Below, in pieces: positions 9,112 through 18,088 of a stretch of 64,000 nucleotides of DNA. The position numbers and the translations under genes are program-made. This stretch comes from WHSV01 sp050693895 (lineage in GTDB: Bacteria; Actinomycetota; CADDZG01; WHSQ01). Below the pieces are notes generated by a model. The model was not told where the DNA came from. It searched no databases and worked only from the letters and a program-made list of their open reading frames with translations. The stretch is from NCBI GenBank assembly GCA_050693895.1, contig JBOGWS010000079.1, positions 1 through 64,000 of the forward strand, in the 5' to 3' direction. The number at the start of each line of letters is the position of its first letter. The first letter of the stretch is position 1.

Positions 9112-9546
9112 GTGAATATCTTCGATTCCCTTAACGACGAGAACGACCGACAGGAACGTTCGGGGCTAACGACCCGTCTCGTCGCCGCAGCTGCGAACGC
9201 CTCCGGCTCGAGCGACCCCGAAGCCTGGGAGCCGGTCATCGACATGCTCTATCGCGCGACGATCATCCTGCCCTTCACCGATGGTGATGAGGATGAAGCC
9301 GGCTCGGAGGAGAGCGTCCCGGTCGTGGCCAACGAGGAGGGCGAGCACCTGCTTCCCGTCTTCACGGATGAGAACGAGCTGGACTCCTGGCGCCCCCACG
9401 GCGGTCGCTACACCCTGCTCGAGACCGCCGAGGTCCTGAAGGTGGCCGTGGAGCAGGGTTTCACGGGACTGGTAATCAACCCATCGGGCGAAACCCCCAT
9501 CGAACTGGGAGCCGAGAACATCCAGAACGAAAACCCCAACAACTAA
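9112..9546 (+). CDS. SseB-like domain protein
   Basis: The 144-residue acidic protein resembles the SseB N-terminal domain: a short helical start, then ATIILPFTD, an acidic loop, LLPVFTDENELDSW and a final alpha/beta unit ending LVINPSGE. SseB was named in enterobacteria but is widespread with unclear function. The GTG at 9112 has AAAGG upstream and gives a sensible N-terminus; the frame is open back to 9064. It lies 31 bp after the methyltransferase on the same strand. Confidence 0.65.
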   Translation: MNIFDSLNDENDRQERSGLTTRLVAAAANASGSSDPEAWEPVIDMLYRATIILPFTDGDEDEAGSEESVPVVANEEGEHLLPVFTDENELDSWRPHGGRYTLLETAEVLKVAVEQGFTGLVINPSGETPIELGAENIQNENPNN

Positions 9547-9645
9547 GCCCGCCGGGTTCTCGGCCCGCCCCCACCCCCAAAGGGATTCGACCGTTAGGGA
9601 CGCTCAGCTTTGTTTTTCGTCGAATCCGTGCGTCTCGGGGACTTC

Positions 9646-12546
9646 TTACCATTCGACTAGCTTCCATATCTCGGGTTGCATCGTTGATTCGCGTGAGCCG
9701 ATTTCGGCGAAGATCGCAACGGCTCGCTTGAGATGCTCCATCGATCGCTCCCTGTTGCCCTCGCGGTGCCAGAGATCGGCGAGGTTGTTGTGTAACGCTG
9801 CTTCGCGATGCCGATCCCGTTGTGCCGTACAGAGCTTCAGCGCCTCCTCGAGGACCGCTATCGCTGCTGCTCTGTCTCCCGTCTCACCTTGAGCGAGAGC
9901 GAGATTGTTGAGGGCTGCGATGCGCGCCGTCGGGTCGCTGAGCTCGGCGGCCAGGTCGGCGCTCCGTTGAAGATGGTCCACAGCCTGAGGAAAGTCCGCG
10001 CGGCTCTTGGCAAGGATTCCGAGGATGTTGTGAACCTGCGCAAGTGCGTCGAGCGCTTCGGTCTTTTCGGCGAGGTCAAGAGCCTCGCCCGCAAGTCGCT
10101 CCGCGGTGCCCGGATCCCCGGAACGGTGGGCGGTCAGGCTCAGGTCGGCGAGGACGCGGGCCCGACGAGCGTGGTCACCCTCGTCCAGCAAGTCGAACGC
10201 GACCTCGAGATGACTCTGCGCGGCATTCAAATCACCCCTGCGATGGTGGACGGACCCGATCTTGTGCTCGATTCCGACGAGATCGTGTTGGTCGCTCAGC
10301 GCAGCAGCCGTCTCGTAACTCGTCAACGCAGCTGAGTAGTCACCGGTGAGGACCGACACGTCTGCAATGGCCTCGTGGATCCGGAAGGGCTCTGGATGAT
10401 CGAGGCCGAGGGCGGCGCGGTAGTGGGACACAGCCTCGGCATGTGCGAACAAGGAGCGGGCCTGGTCTCCCGCGATTTCGTAGTAGCCCGCAGCGGCGGG
10501 CGCGTCGCCGGCCGCTTCGTAGTGCTGCGCGACTGCTCCCGGATCGGCCCCCGATCTTCGGCGCGAACGCGCCAACGACTCACCGACCCGTCGGTGCAGC
10601 AGTCTCCGACGCGCCGTACTGGTGTCATCGAGCACGATCTTGCGGGTTCCCTCGTGGCTGAAGTCGAAGGTCGGCGACGAGAACCCAAGCTCGGACTTCC
10701 CAATTCCATCTCCCGACGTCAATCCGACCTCTTTGACGAGTCCCCCGGACGCTAGCTCGTCGAGCGCCATCACGGTCTCGTCCTCGGAGCGACCACCGGC
10801 CTCCCGCACGGTGTCGAGGTCGAAGCTGCGGCCGATGATGGCGGCCGTGGTGAGGACCTGCAGACTCATCTCACTCAAGCGTTCGAGGCGAGACGAAACG
10901 AGCTCGCGCACTCCCGTCGGAGGCGACCATTCCGGTGAGTCCGGGTCCGCGCCGCCCTCGAGGGCCACGAGATACTCGACGAGGAAGAACGGCAGACCCT
11001 CGGTTTCCTCGTACAGGCGATCGCTCAGCGATCCTTCCTGGCTCCTGACCGCCGCGACGAGCTCCGCCACCTCAGCGCGCGTCAGACGATCGAGAACAAG
11101 ATGAGAGCTCGCCCCCGTGCGATCTGCACTCAACAGGTGGCGCGCTCGAAGTCCACCGAGTGGCTCCTCGCTCCTTACCGTGGTCAGCAAGAGGAGCCGT
11201 CGGCCTTTGAGCCTGCTCGCGAGATAGAGCAGCGCATCCATCGACGACTCGTCGGCCCAATGGAGATCATCGATGAACAGGACTCCGGCCCGTGAGGAAT
11301 TGGAGGCGGCTGCGAGAAAGTTCGCGATGCCCTCGAAGAATCGCGCTTGCGCTCCGGGATCGTCGAGAGGTGTGGGTGCCGGCACGTCGAGCTCGAGCGT
11401 CAAGAGCTCGGGCAGCAGCCGGCTGCACTCGCTCAGCCAGTGACGAGGAACGTCGTCGAGCCAAGCCGAGTCTCGGCCCTCGAGTGCGCTGCGCATCAGC
11501 TCGGTGAGAGCGCCGAACGCGAGACGAGTCTCCTCCGAGTTGCAGCGTGCGGTTGCGGTGGCCGCACCCAAAAGTCGTGCGCTTTCCACGAACTCTTCGG
11601 CAAGTCGGCTTTTCCCGATTCCGGCTTCGCCTTCGATGAGTGCAACCCGGCCCCCACCCGCGATGTTTTCGTGGAACCTAGTCAGTGCTTGCAGCTGATC
11701 GTCCCGACCGACGAGGGGAACGGGGGACGGCGAGACAACCGAGTCGAGCGCTATCGGTGGGTGGAGAGGCAAGGCCGACTGCTCCGGAGGCACAACATCG
11801 TTGTCTGTTATCCGACGGTAGAGCTCGGTCGTTTCTTCGAGCGGGACAACACCAAGCTCACGATCAAGTAGTGCAACGCACTCTCGGTACTGTTTGAGAG
11901 CGCCGGCGCGCTGATCGTTCCACGCATACAACAACATGAGCCTGCGATGTGCGGGTTCGTGCAACGGATCGAGGGACAACCAACGATGCGCGCGCTCGAT
12001 GGCTTCGGAGAATCGATGGTTCATCGAAAGACACTCGACGGTCCGTTCGAGCGCGGTGGCCATCAATCGCTTGTAGGACTCAGCTTGGTAGTACTGCCAG
12101 TCTTCGAAGGGGACGGAGTCCCTGAGCGAGAAACCAGCCAGAAAGTCACCCCTGTAGAGATCCACGGCCCGCGTGAGCAACGGAAGTGACGCGGCGCAGT
12201 CGCCGGCTCCGAAGGACGACGCGCCTTGCTCGACGAGAGATCTAAAGGTGACTGCGTCGGTCGAGACAGAATTGGGAGCCAGGCCGACGGTCGCTCGGTC
12301 GGCGACGAGGCCCTCGCCTCCCATAGCTTTCTTGAGTGTCGACAACGTCCTGCGCAGCGCCCCGCGTGCCTGATTGGAGTCGTGCTCCGGCCACAGGAGC
12401 CCCGCAAGCGAATCGCGCCGGAACGCCTGGCCCTCGATCGCGAGGTACGTCACGAGGGCGACCGCCTTCCTGGTGTCCACCTCGACCCGTGAACCGTCCC
12501 GCTCGATGCGCGGAGCACCGAAGAGAAATAGCTGTATATCGGACAA
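9646..12546 (-). CDS. SARP/BTAD-AAA-TPR transcriptional regulator
   Basis: This large regulator (966 residues from the TTG) starts with an OmpR-like winged-helix SARP domain (about residues 1-90), followed by a bacterial transcriptional activation domain (to about 250). An AAA ATPase with Walker A EGEAGIGKSR and Walker B VLFIDDLHWADES follows, then roughly 350 residues of TPR-like helical repeats. The frame is open to a GTG at 12579, but the TTG at 12546 has GAGG six bases upstream and begins right before the first beta strand. It is divergent from the seven-paralogue membrane array and shares its upstream region, so it is a candidate regulator of that array. Confidence 0.85.
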   Translation of the reverse strand: MSDIQLFLFGAPRIERDGSRVEVDTRKAVALVTYLAIEGQAFRRDSLAGLLWPEHDSNQARGALRRTLSTLKKAMGGEGLVADRATVGLAPNSVSTDAVTFRSLVEQGASSFGAGDCAASLPLLTRAVDLYRGDFLAGFSLRDSVPFEDWQYYQAESYKRLMATALERTVECLSMNHRFSEAIERAHRWLSLDPLHEPAHRRLMLLYAWNDQRAGALKQYRECVALLDRELGVVPLEETTELYRRITDNDVVPPEQSALPLHPPIALDSVVSPSPVPLVGRDDQLQALTRFHENIAGGGRVALIEGEAGIGKSRLAEEFVESARLLGAATATARCNSEETRLAFGALTELMRSALEGRDSAWLDDVPRHWLSECSRLLPELLTLELDVPAPTPLDDPGAQARFFEGIANFLAAASNSSRAGVLFIDDLHWADESSMDALLYLASRLKGRRLLLLTTVRSEEPLGGLRARHLLSADRTGASSHLVLDRLTRAEVAELVAAVRSQEGSLSDRLYEETEGLPFFLVEYLVALEGGADPDSPEWSPPTGVRELVSSRLERLSEMSLQVLTTAAIIGRSFDLDTVREAGGRSEDETVMALDELASGGLVKEVGLTSGDGIGKSELGFSSPTFDFSHEGTRKIVLDDTSTARRRLLHRRVGESLARSRRRSGADPGAVAQHYEAAGDAPAAAGYYEIAGDQARSLFAHAEAVSHYRAALGLDHPEPFRIHEAIADVSVLTGDYSAALTSYETAAALSDQHDLVGIEHKIGSVHHRRGDLNAAQSHLEVAFDLLDEGDHARRARVLADLSLTAHRSGDPGTAERLAGEALDLAEKTEALDALAQVHNILGILAKSRADFPQAVDHLQRSADLAAELSDPTARIAALNNLALAQGETGDRAAAIAVLEEALKLCTAQRDRHREAALHNNLADLWHREGNRERSMEHLKRAVAIFAEIGSRESTMQPEIWKLVEW

Positions 12547-12621
12547 GAACGACCTCGATAATCGTAGGAACTTCGGCACATATTGGACACGCGCGAACGA
12601 AAGTTGCGCAAGGCCCTTTCT

Positions 12622-12639
12622 CGTAACGATTGCCGGACG
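12622..12639. promoter_or_regulatory. 18-bp motif shared with the region before the SpoIIE-type phosphatase
   Basis: CGTAACGATTGCCGGACG lies in the divergent region between the SARP-AAA regulator and the membrane array. A near copy, CGTAACGATTGGCGAACG, lies at 20148-20165; 16 of 18 bases agree, and a TTTC-like stretch precedes both. A TATCTA -10-like box follows here at 12641-12646. It could be an operator or alternative promoter element; the binding factor is unknown. Confidence 0.4.
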
Positions 12640-12689
12640 TTATCTAGCCATGGTGGTTGGAGGGAAGCGGAGCCATCACGGGGGCAAGC

Positions 12690-13898
12690 GTGATCGAGAC
12701 AGGTACTCACAGTCGCCGGTGGGCCGGGCCTTTGGCTTGGACGGCCCTGACGGTGGCCGTCGGGCTGATGGTCGGGGGTGGGTATCTGTGGGAGATCACG
12801 GAAACCTCGGCGGAAGGCACGCTGAGCGAGAACCTGCTCACCGGGGTCGCGTTCCTATCGTTCCCGGCGATGGGGGCCCTGATCGCCTCCCGCCGGCCGA
12901 CCAATGCGATCGGTTGGCTGTTGCTGGGCATCGGTCTGGTCGCCAGCCTTCTCATCGCGTCCATGGGGTATTCGGTTTACGGCCTGGTGACCAGCGAGCA
13001 GGGCGCTCCAGGAGCGACCCTCGCCGCCTGGTTCGTGGCGTGGCTCTGGTTCCCGTTGATCACTATCATCCCGACCTTCGTGCCGCTTCTCTTTCCCACC
13101 GGATCGCTCCCATCCAGACGTTGGCGCCCGGTGGCTTGGCTAAACGCAGCCGTTCTGGCAATCGTGTCGCTGCCGGCAATGGTCGAGGGGCGACTTGCGG
13201 AGGGTGACTACGACGTCCCGAATCCGATCGGGATCGCGTCGCTCGGCGATACCGAGGAGCAACTCTTCAGCATCATGGGGCCGATCCTTCTCCTTTCGAT
13301 CGGTCTGTCACTGGCATCGTTGATCGTCCGGTTCCGAAGAGGGTCCATCCAGGAACGCCAGCAGCTCAAGTGGATAGCGTTCGCAGTCGCTGCGCTGTTC
13401 GTGGGCACCGTCCTCGAGGATGGGTTCAGCCTCAGCCTTCCAGCTTTTATCTTTCCGCTGACCCTCATGGCGATACCGGTTTCGATGGCGATTGCAGTAT
13501 TGAGGTACCGCCTCTACGAAATCGATCGCATCATCAGTCGAACGGTCGCCTACGGTGTTCTCACCGTGATCCTCGCCGGCGGCTATCTGGCCGTGATCCT
13601 GGTGCTCCAGTCATTCATGCCCGTTGACGATGACTCGCAATTGCTCGTCGCGATCTCGACGCTGGCCGTCGTCGCTGCCTTCGGTCCCCTGCGCGTTCGG
13701 GTCCAACACGTCGTGGATCGTCGCTTCAACCGCACCAACTACGACGCTCAGCAGACGGTTGATGCCTTCGGACGGAGGCTGCGCGCGGAGGTCGACCTCG
13801 AGTCGTTGACCCGTGATCTCACCAAAGTCATCAGCCGGACGATGCACCCGCGCCACGTTTCGCTTTGGCTGAAAGAAGGGGAGACGGGCCGTGGGTAG
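12690..13898 (+). CDS. Array membrane protein, copy 1 of 7
   Basis: First of seven tandem paralogues. About ten hydrophobic stretches are followed by a 90-residue cytosolic tail. Family landmarks, in order: IASRRPTNAIGWLL, LLFPTGSLPSRRWRP, NPIGIA, FRRGSIQERQQLKW, LRYRLYEIDRIISR, a last membrane pair, FMPVDDDSQ, FGPLRVRVQ, VDRRFNRTNYDAQQT and the terminal HPRHVSLWL. No kinase or phosphatase domain is present. The tail resembles a linker plus the first helix and strand of a GAF domain. The start is uncertain: GTG 12690 fits the leader length of the other copies, while a TTG at 12657 is also in frame. The end overlaps copy 2 by 8 bp. Confidence 0.7.
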   Translation: MIETGTHSRRWAGPLAWTALTVAVGLMVGGGYLWEITETSAEGTLSENLLTGVAFLSFPAMGALIASRRPTNAIGWLLLGIGLVASLLIASMGYSVYGLVTSEQGAPGATLAAWFVAWLWFPLITIIPTFVPLLFPTGSLPSRRWRPVAWLNAAVLAIVSLPAMVEGRLAEGDYDVPNPIGIASLGDTEEQLFSIMGPILLLSIGLSLASLIVRFRRGSIQERQQLKWIAFAVAALFVGTVLEDGFSLSLPAFIFPLTLMAIPVSMAIAVLRYRLYEIDRIISRTVAYGVLTVILAGGYLAVILVLQSFMPVDDDSQLLVAISTLAVVAAFGPLRVRVQHVVDRRFNRTNYDAQQTVDAFGRRLRAEVDLESLTRDLTKVISRTMHPRHVSLWLKEGETGRG

Positions 13899-15078
13899 GC
13901 GGGTCGGTGCGTGGCTACCTTGGGCTTGGCTCGGTGTGGCCTGCGTGATGGCCGTGTTCACCTTCGAGTTGTCCCGACGCAACGGGCAGGGATTTTCGTC
14001 CGTTTCATTGGTCCTTATTCAGCTGTTGTTCGTCGGCCTTGGAGCCCTGATTGTCTCTCGTCGGCCGGGCAATGCGGTGGGCTGGATCTTCGTCGCGATC
14101 GGCGCTATCGGCATAGCGGGACCGTTGGCCGAGCATTACGCGACGTACGCGTACGTCACCGAACCGGGTTCGCTCATCACACCATGGCTGGCCCTTTGGT
14201 TCGGCGAGTGGTACTGGATAGTCTGGCTTTACCTGACCTTCGTCTTTACGGCGCTCTTGTTTCCCTCAGGGCACTTGCCCTCGCCCCGCTGGCGGCTCGC
14301 TTTCACGTTGATCGGCGTCGCCGCGGTTGGGTTCGTGGTGATGGCAGGACTCGAGCGAGAGCTGGCGCTGCCAAACAGCACCTTCAGTATCGAGAACCCG
14401 CTCGGAATCCTTCCACTGGATGACATCGAGGAGGGGTGGATGGGCGGCCCCTTGGTGCTGGTCTCGATCGCGGCGATTCTCACTGCCCTTAGCGCGCTGG
14501 TGATCCGCTTCGCTCGATCGAGGGGCGAGGAACGACAGCAACTCAAGCTCTTCACGTTCGCGGGATCGCTGCTGATCGTCGGCTTCATCGTGAACGGCTT
14601 CTTGGACGCGACAGGGGTGGGACGCCACCAGGTCGGCGATCTCGTGCTGTTCTCGTTGGTCCCCATTTCGGTCGGAATGTCGATCCTCCGCTACCGCCTT
14701 TACGACATCGACCGCATCATCAGTCGCTCGCTCGCTTATGCGACCTTGATCGGACTCCTCGGACTTGCCTATCTCCTGGCCGTGCTTGTGCTGCAGTCGA
14801 CTCTCCCCATCCCTGATGACTCACCAGCGATCGTGGCCGCCTCAACTCTCGTCGTTGCCGCCGCCTTCGGACCATTGAGGACGAGGGTCAAGAGCGTTGT
14901 GGACCGAAGATTCAATCGGGCGGGATACGACGCTCAGCAGACCATCGAGGGGTTCAGCCGCCGGCTTCGGACGCATACGGACTTGGACCATCTGCAGAAC
15001 GACCTCCTGGCGGTCGTTGGACGCACGGTGGATCCGTCACATGTGTCGGTATGGTTCGGGCCCTCCGAGGTGCAGTGA
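13891..15078 (+). CDS. Array membrane protein, copy 2 of 7
   Basis: Full-length paralogue of 395 residues with all family landmarks: VSRRPGNAVGWIF, LFPSGHLPSPRWR, NPLGILP, FARSRGEERQQLKL, LRYRLYDIDRIISR, LPIPDDSPAIVAAS, FGPLRTRVK, VDRRFNRAGYDAQQT and a DPSHVSVWF end. It starts with GTG inside the end of copy 1 and its TGA overlaps the ATG of copy 3 (TGATG), so translation is probably coupled. The divergence of the variable loops shows this is an old duplicate and not a recent copy. Confidence 0.7.
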   Translation: MGRRVGAWLPWAWLGVACVMAVFTFELSRRNGQGFSSVSLVLIQLLFVGLGALIVSRRPGNAVGWIFVAIGAIGIAGPLAEHYATYAYVTEPGSLITPWLALWFGEWYWIVWLYLTFVFTALLFPSGHLPSPRWRLAFTLIGVAAVGFVVMAGLERELALPNSTFSIENPLGILPLDDIEEGWMGGPLVLVSIAAILTALSALVIRFARSRGEERQQLKLFTFAGSLLIVGFIVNGFLDATGVGRHQVGDLVLFSLVPISVGMSILRYRLYDIDRIISRSLAYATLIGLLGLAYLLAVLVLQSTLPIPDDSPAIVAASTLVVAAAFGPLRTRVKSVVDRRFNRAGYDAQQTIEGFSRRLRTHTDLDHLQNDLLAVVGRTVDPSHVSVWFGPSEVQ

Positions 15079-15653
15079 TGAGCGATCCGACGCTGCGTCG
15101 TCTCGCGTGGTCCCTGAGGGGAGTGTCGATCCTGCTGGCGGGAGCAGGCGCGTACTTACAGTCGCGTTCCGGCCCGAATCCCCTCATTCAGGCCGAGAGC
15201 GTGACGATCAGCTTTGACTTGATCCTGACGAGTGTCGTCTTGGCCGCTCTACTGTTGTCACTACCGGCTACATTCCTGATCCTCCTGTTTCCCAACGGGC
15301 ATGTGCCCTCCCGTCGCTGGCGCTTTGTCGCGCGCCTACTCGCAGCGACCATCGCGTTCGAGTGTCTGCTGTTGTTCGTCGTTCCGTGGGAGAGCCTCGA
15401 CTTTCCGCTGAGCAACCCGGTGGGGATAGATGCCATCGGCGACGTGGGGGAGACCGTGTTCAACATCGGTCTCGGAGTGCTGCTCCTGGGCATGGAGGCG
15501 TGCGTCATCTTGTTGCTCGGTCTTACCTACACCGGGGTCGTCTTGACGATCCAAACCGTGCTTCCCGTGGACGACGACTCGCCTCTCGTCGTGGCCATGG
15601 TGAAACCTGCTCACTGTTCGTTGTGGCTGAAATCGACGGGAACGGGCGCATGA
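15078..15653 (+). CDS. Array membrane protein, copy 3 of 7 (internally shortened)
   Basis: At 191 residues this copy is half the usual length but stays in frame. It keeps the first membrane segment, LLFPNGHVPSRRWR, NPVGIDAIGD, a membrane pair ending at LPVDDDSPLVVAM and the terminal PAHCSLWL. It lacks three blocks present in copies 1, 2, 4, 5 and 7: the RRPxNxIGW segment; everything from the RFRR/ERQQLKW loop through RYRLYxIDR; and the FGPLR/VDRRFNR linker. The start overlaps copy 2 (TGATG) and the end overlaps copy 4 (ATGA). It may be a decaying copy or a functional short form. Confidence 0.65.
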   Translation: MSDPTLRRLAWSLRGVSILLAGAGAYLQSRSGPNPLIQAESVTISFDLILTSVVLAALLLSLPATFLILLFPNGHVPSRRWRFVARLLAATIAFECLLLFVVPWESLDFPLSNPVGIDAIGDVGETVFNIGLGVLLLGMEACVILLLGLTYTGVVLTIQTVLPVDDDSPLVVAMVKPAHCSLWLKSTGTGA

Positions 15654-16843
15654 GTCACCGGTCGAAGTCACACGCCAGACTGGCCTGGATTCTCTGCGCC
15701 GTCTGTCTGCTTTTGTACGCGGGCGCCCTGGTGCTGCTGATCCTCAACCGAGGGCACGCGCGGCCCGAGCCTTTCAGCCCCCTCGTCGGCACCTTGTTCG
15801 ATCTCCTGACCTCCGCCATTCTGCCCGTGGTCGGAGCCGTCATCGCGTCCCATCGACCTCGAAACCCCATCGGTTGGCTGCTGCTGACGGCGGCACTCGC
15901 CTCGTCCGCCGCAAGCTTGGGGGGTGAATGGGCCTTCAGAGCTCTGCTCGTCGATCCCGGATCCCTGCCGGGGGGCGGGCCAGCGGTGCTGATGACCCAG
16001 ACGCTTTGGGTCTTCAACCTGAGTGCTCTTCCTCTCGTGGTTCTGCTGTTTCCGGATGGGGCTCTTCCCTCACCTCGATGGCGCCCAGTGGCGGCGATCG
16101 CTGCAGCACCGGCTGCGGTTGGGTTTCCACTGTTGATCGCGTCCACGTGGGGGCAATCAACAAGCGATCTTCTGCTCGAGGAAAACCCTGGTGTCGGTGA
16201 TTTCATCATCATCGGGGTGATCCTTTGCGCCTTGCTGACGATTGGCGCATCGATCTTGGCCCTGATCCTTCGCTACGCCCGCGGCGGCGCTACTCGTCGC
16301 CGTCAAATCCAATGGTTGTTGGTCGCGGCGCTCATTCTGCTCTTGGACGGCATTACCGTGGCGTTGTTCGAGACCGATGCACTGTGGCGACAGGTGATCT
16401 CGAGTGTCGCCTTCTATTCGATCCCCGTGGCCATGGCGATCGCAATCCTGCGGTACCGCCTCTACGAGATCGACCGAATCATCAACCGTGCTCTCGTCTA
16501 CGGTGCGCTCACGTTGCTGCTCGCCGGTGGCTACTGGCTGTCGGTTCTCCTCCTGCAGTCCGTCCTTCCCGCCGCGGAGCGCTCCCCGTTGGTGGTGGCC
16601 GCCTCGACCCTCGGAATCGTCGCATTGTTTAGGCCTCTAAGAACCCGGGTGCAGTCGTTTATCGACCGGCGCTTCTACCGGACGCGCTACGACGCGGAAC
16701 GAACGGTCGCCGACTTCGGCGCACGCCTGAGGCAGGAGATCGATCTCGATGAACTGTGCGCGGATCTCGTCGGTGTCGTACGCCGGACGGTGCAGCCCTC
16801 GCTTGTTTCATTGTGGCTCCGCACGAGAGAGGGCTCCGAATGA
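15650..16843 (+). CDS. Array membrane protein, copy 4 of 7
   Basis: Full-length paralogue of 397 residues. It shows IASHRPRNPIGWLL, LLFPDGALPSPRWRP, ENPGVGD in place of NPxGI, YARGGATRRRQIQW, LRYRLYEIDRIINR, LPAAERSPLVVAAS, FRPLRTRVQ, IDRRFYRTRYDAERT and the tail QPSLVSLWLR. The start ATG overlaps the copy 3 stop (ATGA) and its own stop overlaps the copy 5 start in the same way. Loop sequences before the fourth membrane segment are the most divergent of the full-length copies, which could mean a different ligand or partner. Confidence 0.7.
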   Translation: MSHRSKSHARLAWILCAVCLLLYAGALVLLILNRGHARPEPFSPLVGTLFDLLTSAILPVVGAVIASHRPRNPIGWLLLTAALASSAASLGGEWAFRALLVDPGSLPGGGPAVLMTQTLWVFNLSALPLVVLLFPDGALPSPRWRPVAAIAAAPAAVGFPLLIASTWGQSTSDLLLEENPGVGDFIIIGVILCALLTIGASILALILRYARGGATRRRQIQWLLVAALILLLDGITVALFETDALWRQVISSVAFYSIPVAMAIAILRYRLYEIDRIINRALVYGALTLLLAGGYWLSVLLLQSVLPAAERSPLVVAASTLGIVALFRPLRTRVQSFIDRRFYRTRYDAERTVADFGARLRQEIDLDELCADLVGVVRRTVQPSLVSLWLRTREGSE

Positions 16844-18036
16844 GGTGGCGACCGGCTCTCTTCGCGTGGTTGCTGTTCGCTGTGAACCTTGCAGGGATCC
16901 TGGCTACGTCCTATATCGCCAATTTCGTCGAAGAGCCTTCCGACGTATTCAATCTCATTACCTTCGCGTTCTTCGTTCTGGCTTGCGCAGTGGTGGGAGC
17001 AATGGTCGCCTCCAGGAGACCCACCAATCCGATCGGCTGGATTCTGTCCCTCGTTGCGTCGCTCGGAGTCGTGGCGGGTGTGGTGAGTATCTATATCGAG
17101 GCCCATCCCACGTCCTTCGGTTCACCGGGAAGCATTGCCGATTGGGTTGGAAGCTTCATTTGGACACTTGCGTTTGCTCCCGTGACCTTCGTACTTCAGT
17201 TGTTTCCGTCGGGTCGGCCTCTCGGCCGCCGCTGGATACCCGCCCTGTGGATGACGGGCGCAGGCATAACCTGCGCGGTGGTCGCATACGCATTCGCGCC
17301 TGGTCCCATGGAGAACTCCATCGACCCAGCTCTTAACCCTTTTGGCATCGAGAGCCTCCGCGAGCCCCTCCGTTACCTTTCGGCGGCGGGGGGCGCGCTG
17401 ATCGTTGCCTCCGTGGTGCTTTCGGCGTTGTCGCTGGTGCTCCGCTTTCGGCGGTCGGCGAGTGTGGAGCGCCAGCAAATCAAGTGGTTCGCGTATGCCG
17501 GCATGGTGATACTCGGAGCCCTAGCGGTTCAGATGGTCGTTTTTTCGATCGTGCCAGAGACCGACACTCTCGTTGATGTCTCCAATGCTCTGTTCTCGCT
17601 GACAATTACGTTGGTTCCGATCACTATCGGCATCGCCATGCTTCGCTATCGGCTCTACGACATCGATCGGTTGATCAGTCGTACCCTCGCTTATGGAGCG
17701 GTAACAGCGATTCTCGCAGCGGGTTATCTGCTCGCAGTGCTCGCGCTGCAGTCCGTGCTCCCGGTGAAAGACGATTCAGCGGCGATCGTGGCCGTAACGA
17801 CCCTTGCCGTTGTCGCGGCTTTCGGCCCTCTCAGAGCTCGAATCCAGGCGCTCGTGGATCGACGGTTCAATCGGACCCGTTACGACGCCGAGCGCACGAT
17901 CCATGAGTTCTCCACCGGACTGCGATCCGAAACTGATCTCAACCGACTGAGGGAACAGCTCGCGCAAACCGTCGTGCAGGCCATGCATCCTTCGCACGTC
18001 TCGGTCTGGTTGTCGGATGAGGAACGGTCCGTGTGA
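16840..18036 (+). CDS. Array membrane protein, copy 5 of 7
   Basis: Full-length paralogue of 398 residues: VASRRPTNPIGWIL, LFPSGRPLGRRWIP, NPFGIESL, FRRSASVERQQIKW, LRYRLYDIDRLISR, LPVKDDSAAIVAVT, FGPLRARIQ, VDRRFNRTRYDAERT and HPSHVSVWL. It begins inside the copy 4 stop codon. Between copies 5 and 6 the chain of overlapping start/stop codons is less clear: the copy 6 frame is open across the end of copy 5, but its best start is about 50 bp downstream. Confidence 0.7.
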   Translation: MRWRPALFAWLLFAVNLAGILATSYIANFVEEPSDVFNLITFAFFVLACAVVGAMVASRRPTNPIGWILSLVASLGVVAGVVSIYIEAHPTSFGSPGSIADWVGSFIWTLAFAPVTFVLQLFPSGRPLGRRWIPALWMTGAGITCAVVAYAFAPGPMENSIDPALNPFGIESLREPLRYLSAAGGALIVASVVLSALSLVLRFRRSASVERQQIKWFAYAGMVILGALAVQMVVFSIVPETDTLVDVSNALFSLTITLVPITIGIAMLRYRLYDIDRLISRTLAYGAVTAILAAGYLLAVLALQSVLPVKDDSAAIVAVTTLAVVAAFGPLRARIQALVDRRFNRTRYDAERTIHEFSTGLRSETDLNRLREQLAQTVVQAMHPSHVSVWLSDEERSV

Positions 18037-18088
18037 CCGGGCGGTTGGCTCGCGAGCGCGGAGAGTCGGGGTCCGTCGGGGGTGCAAC

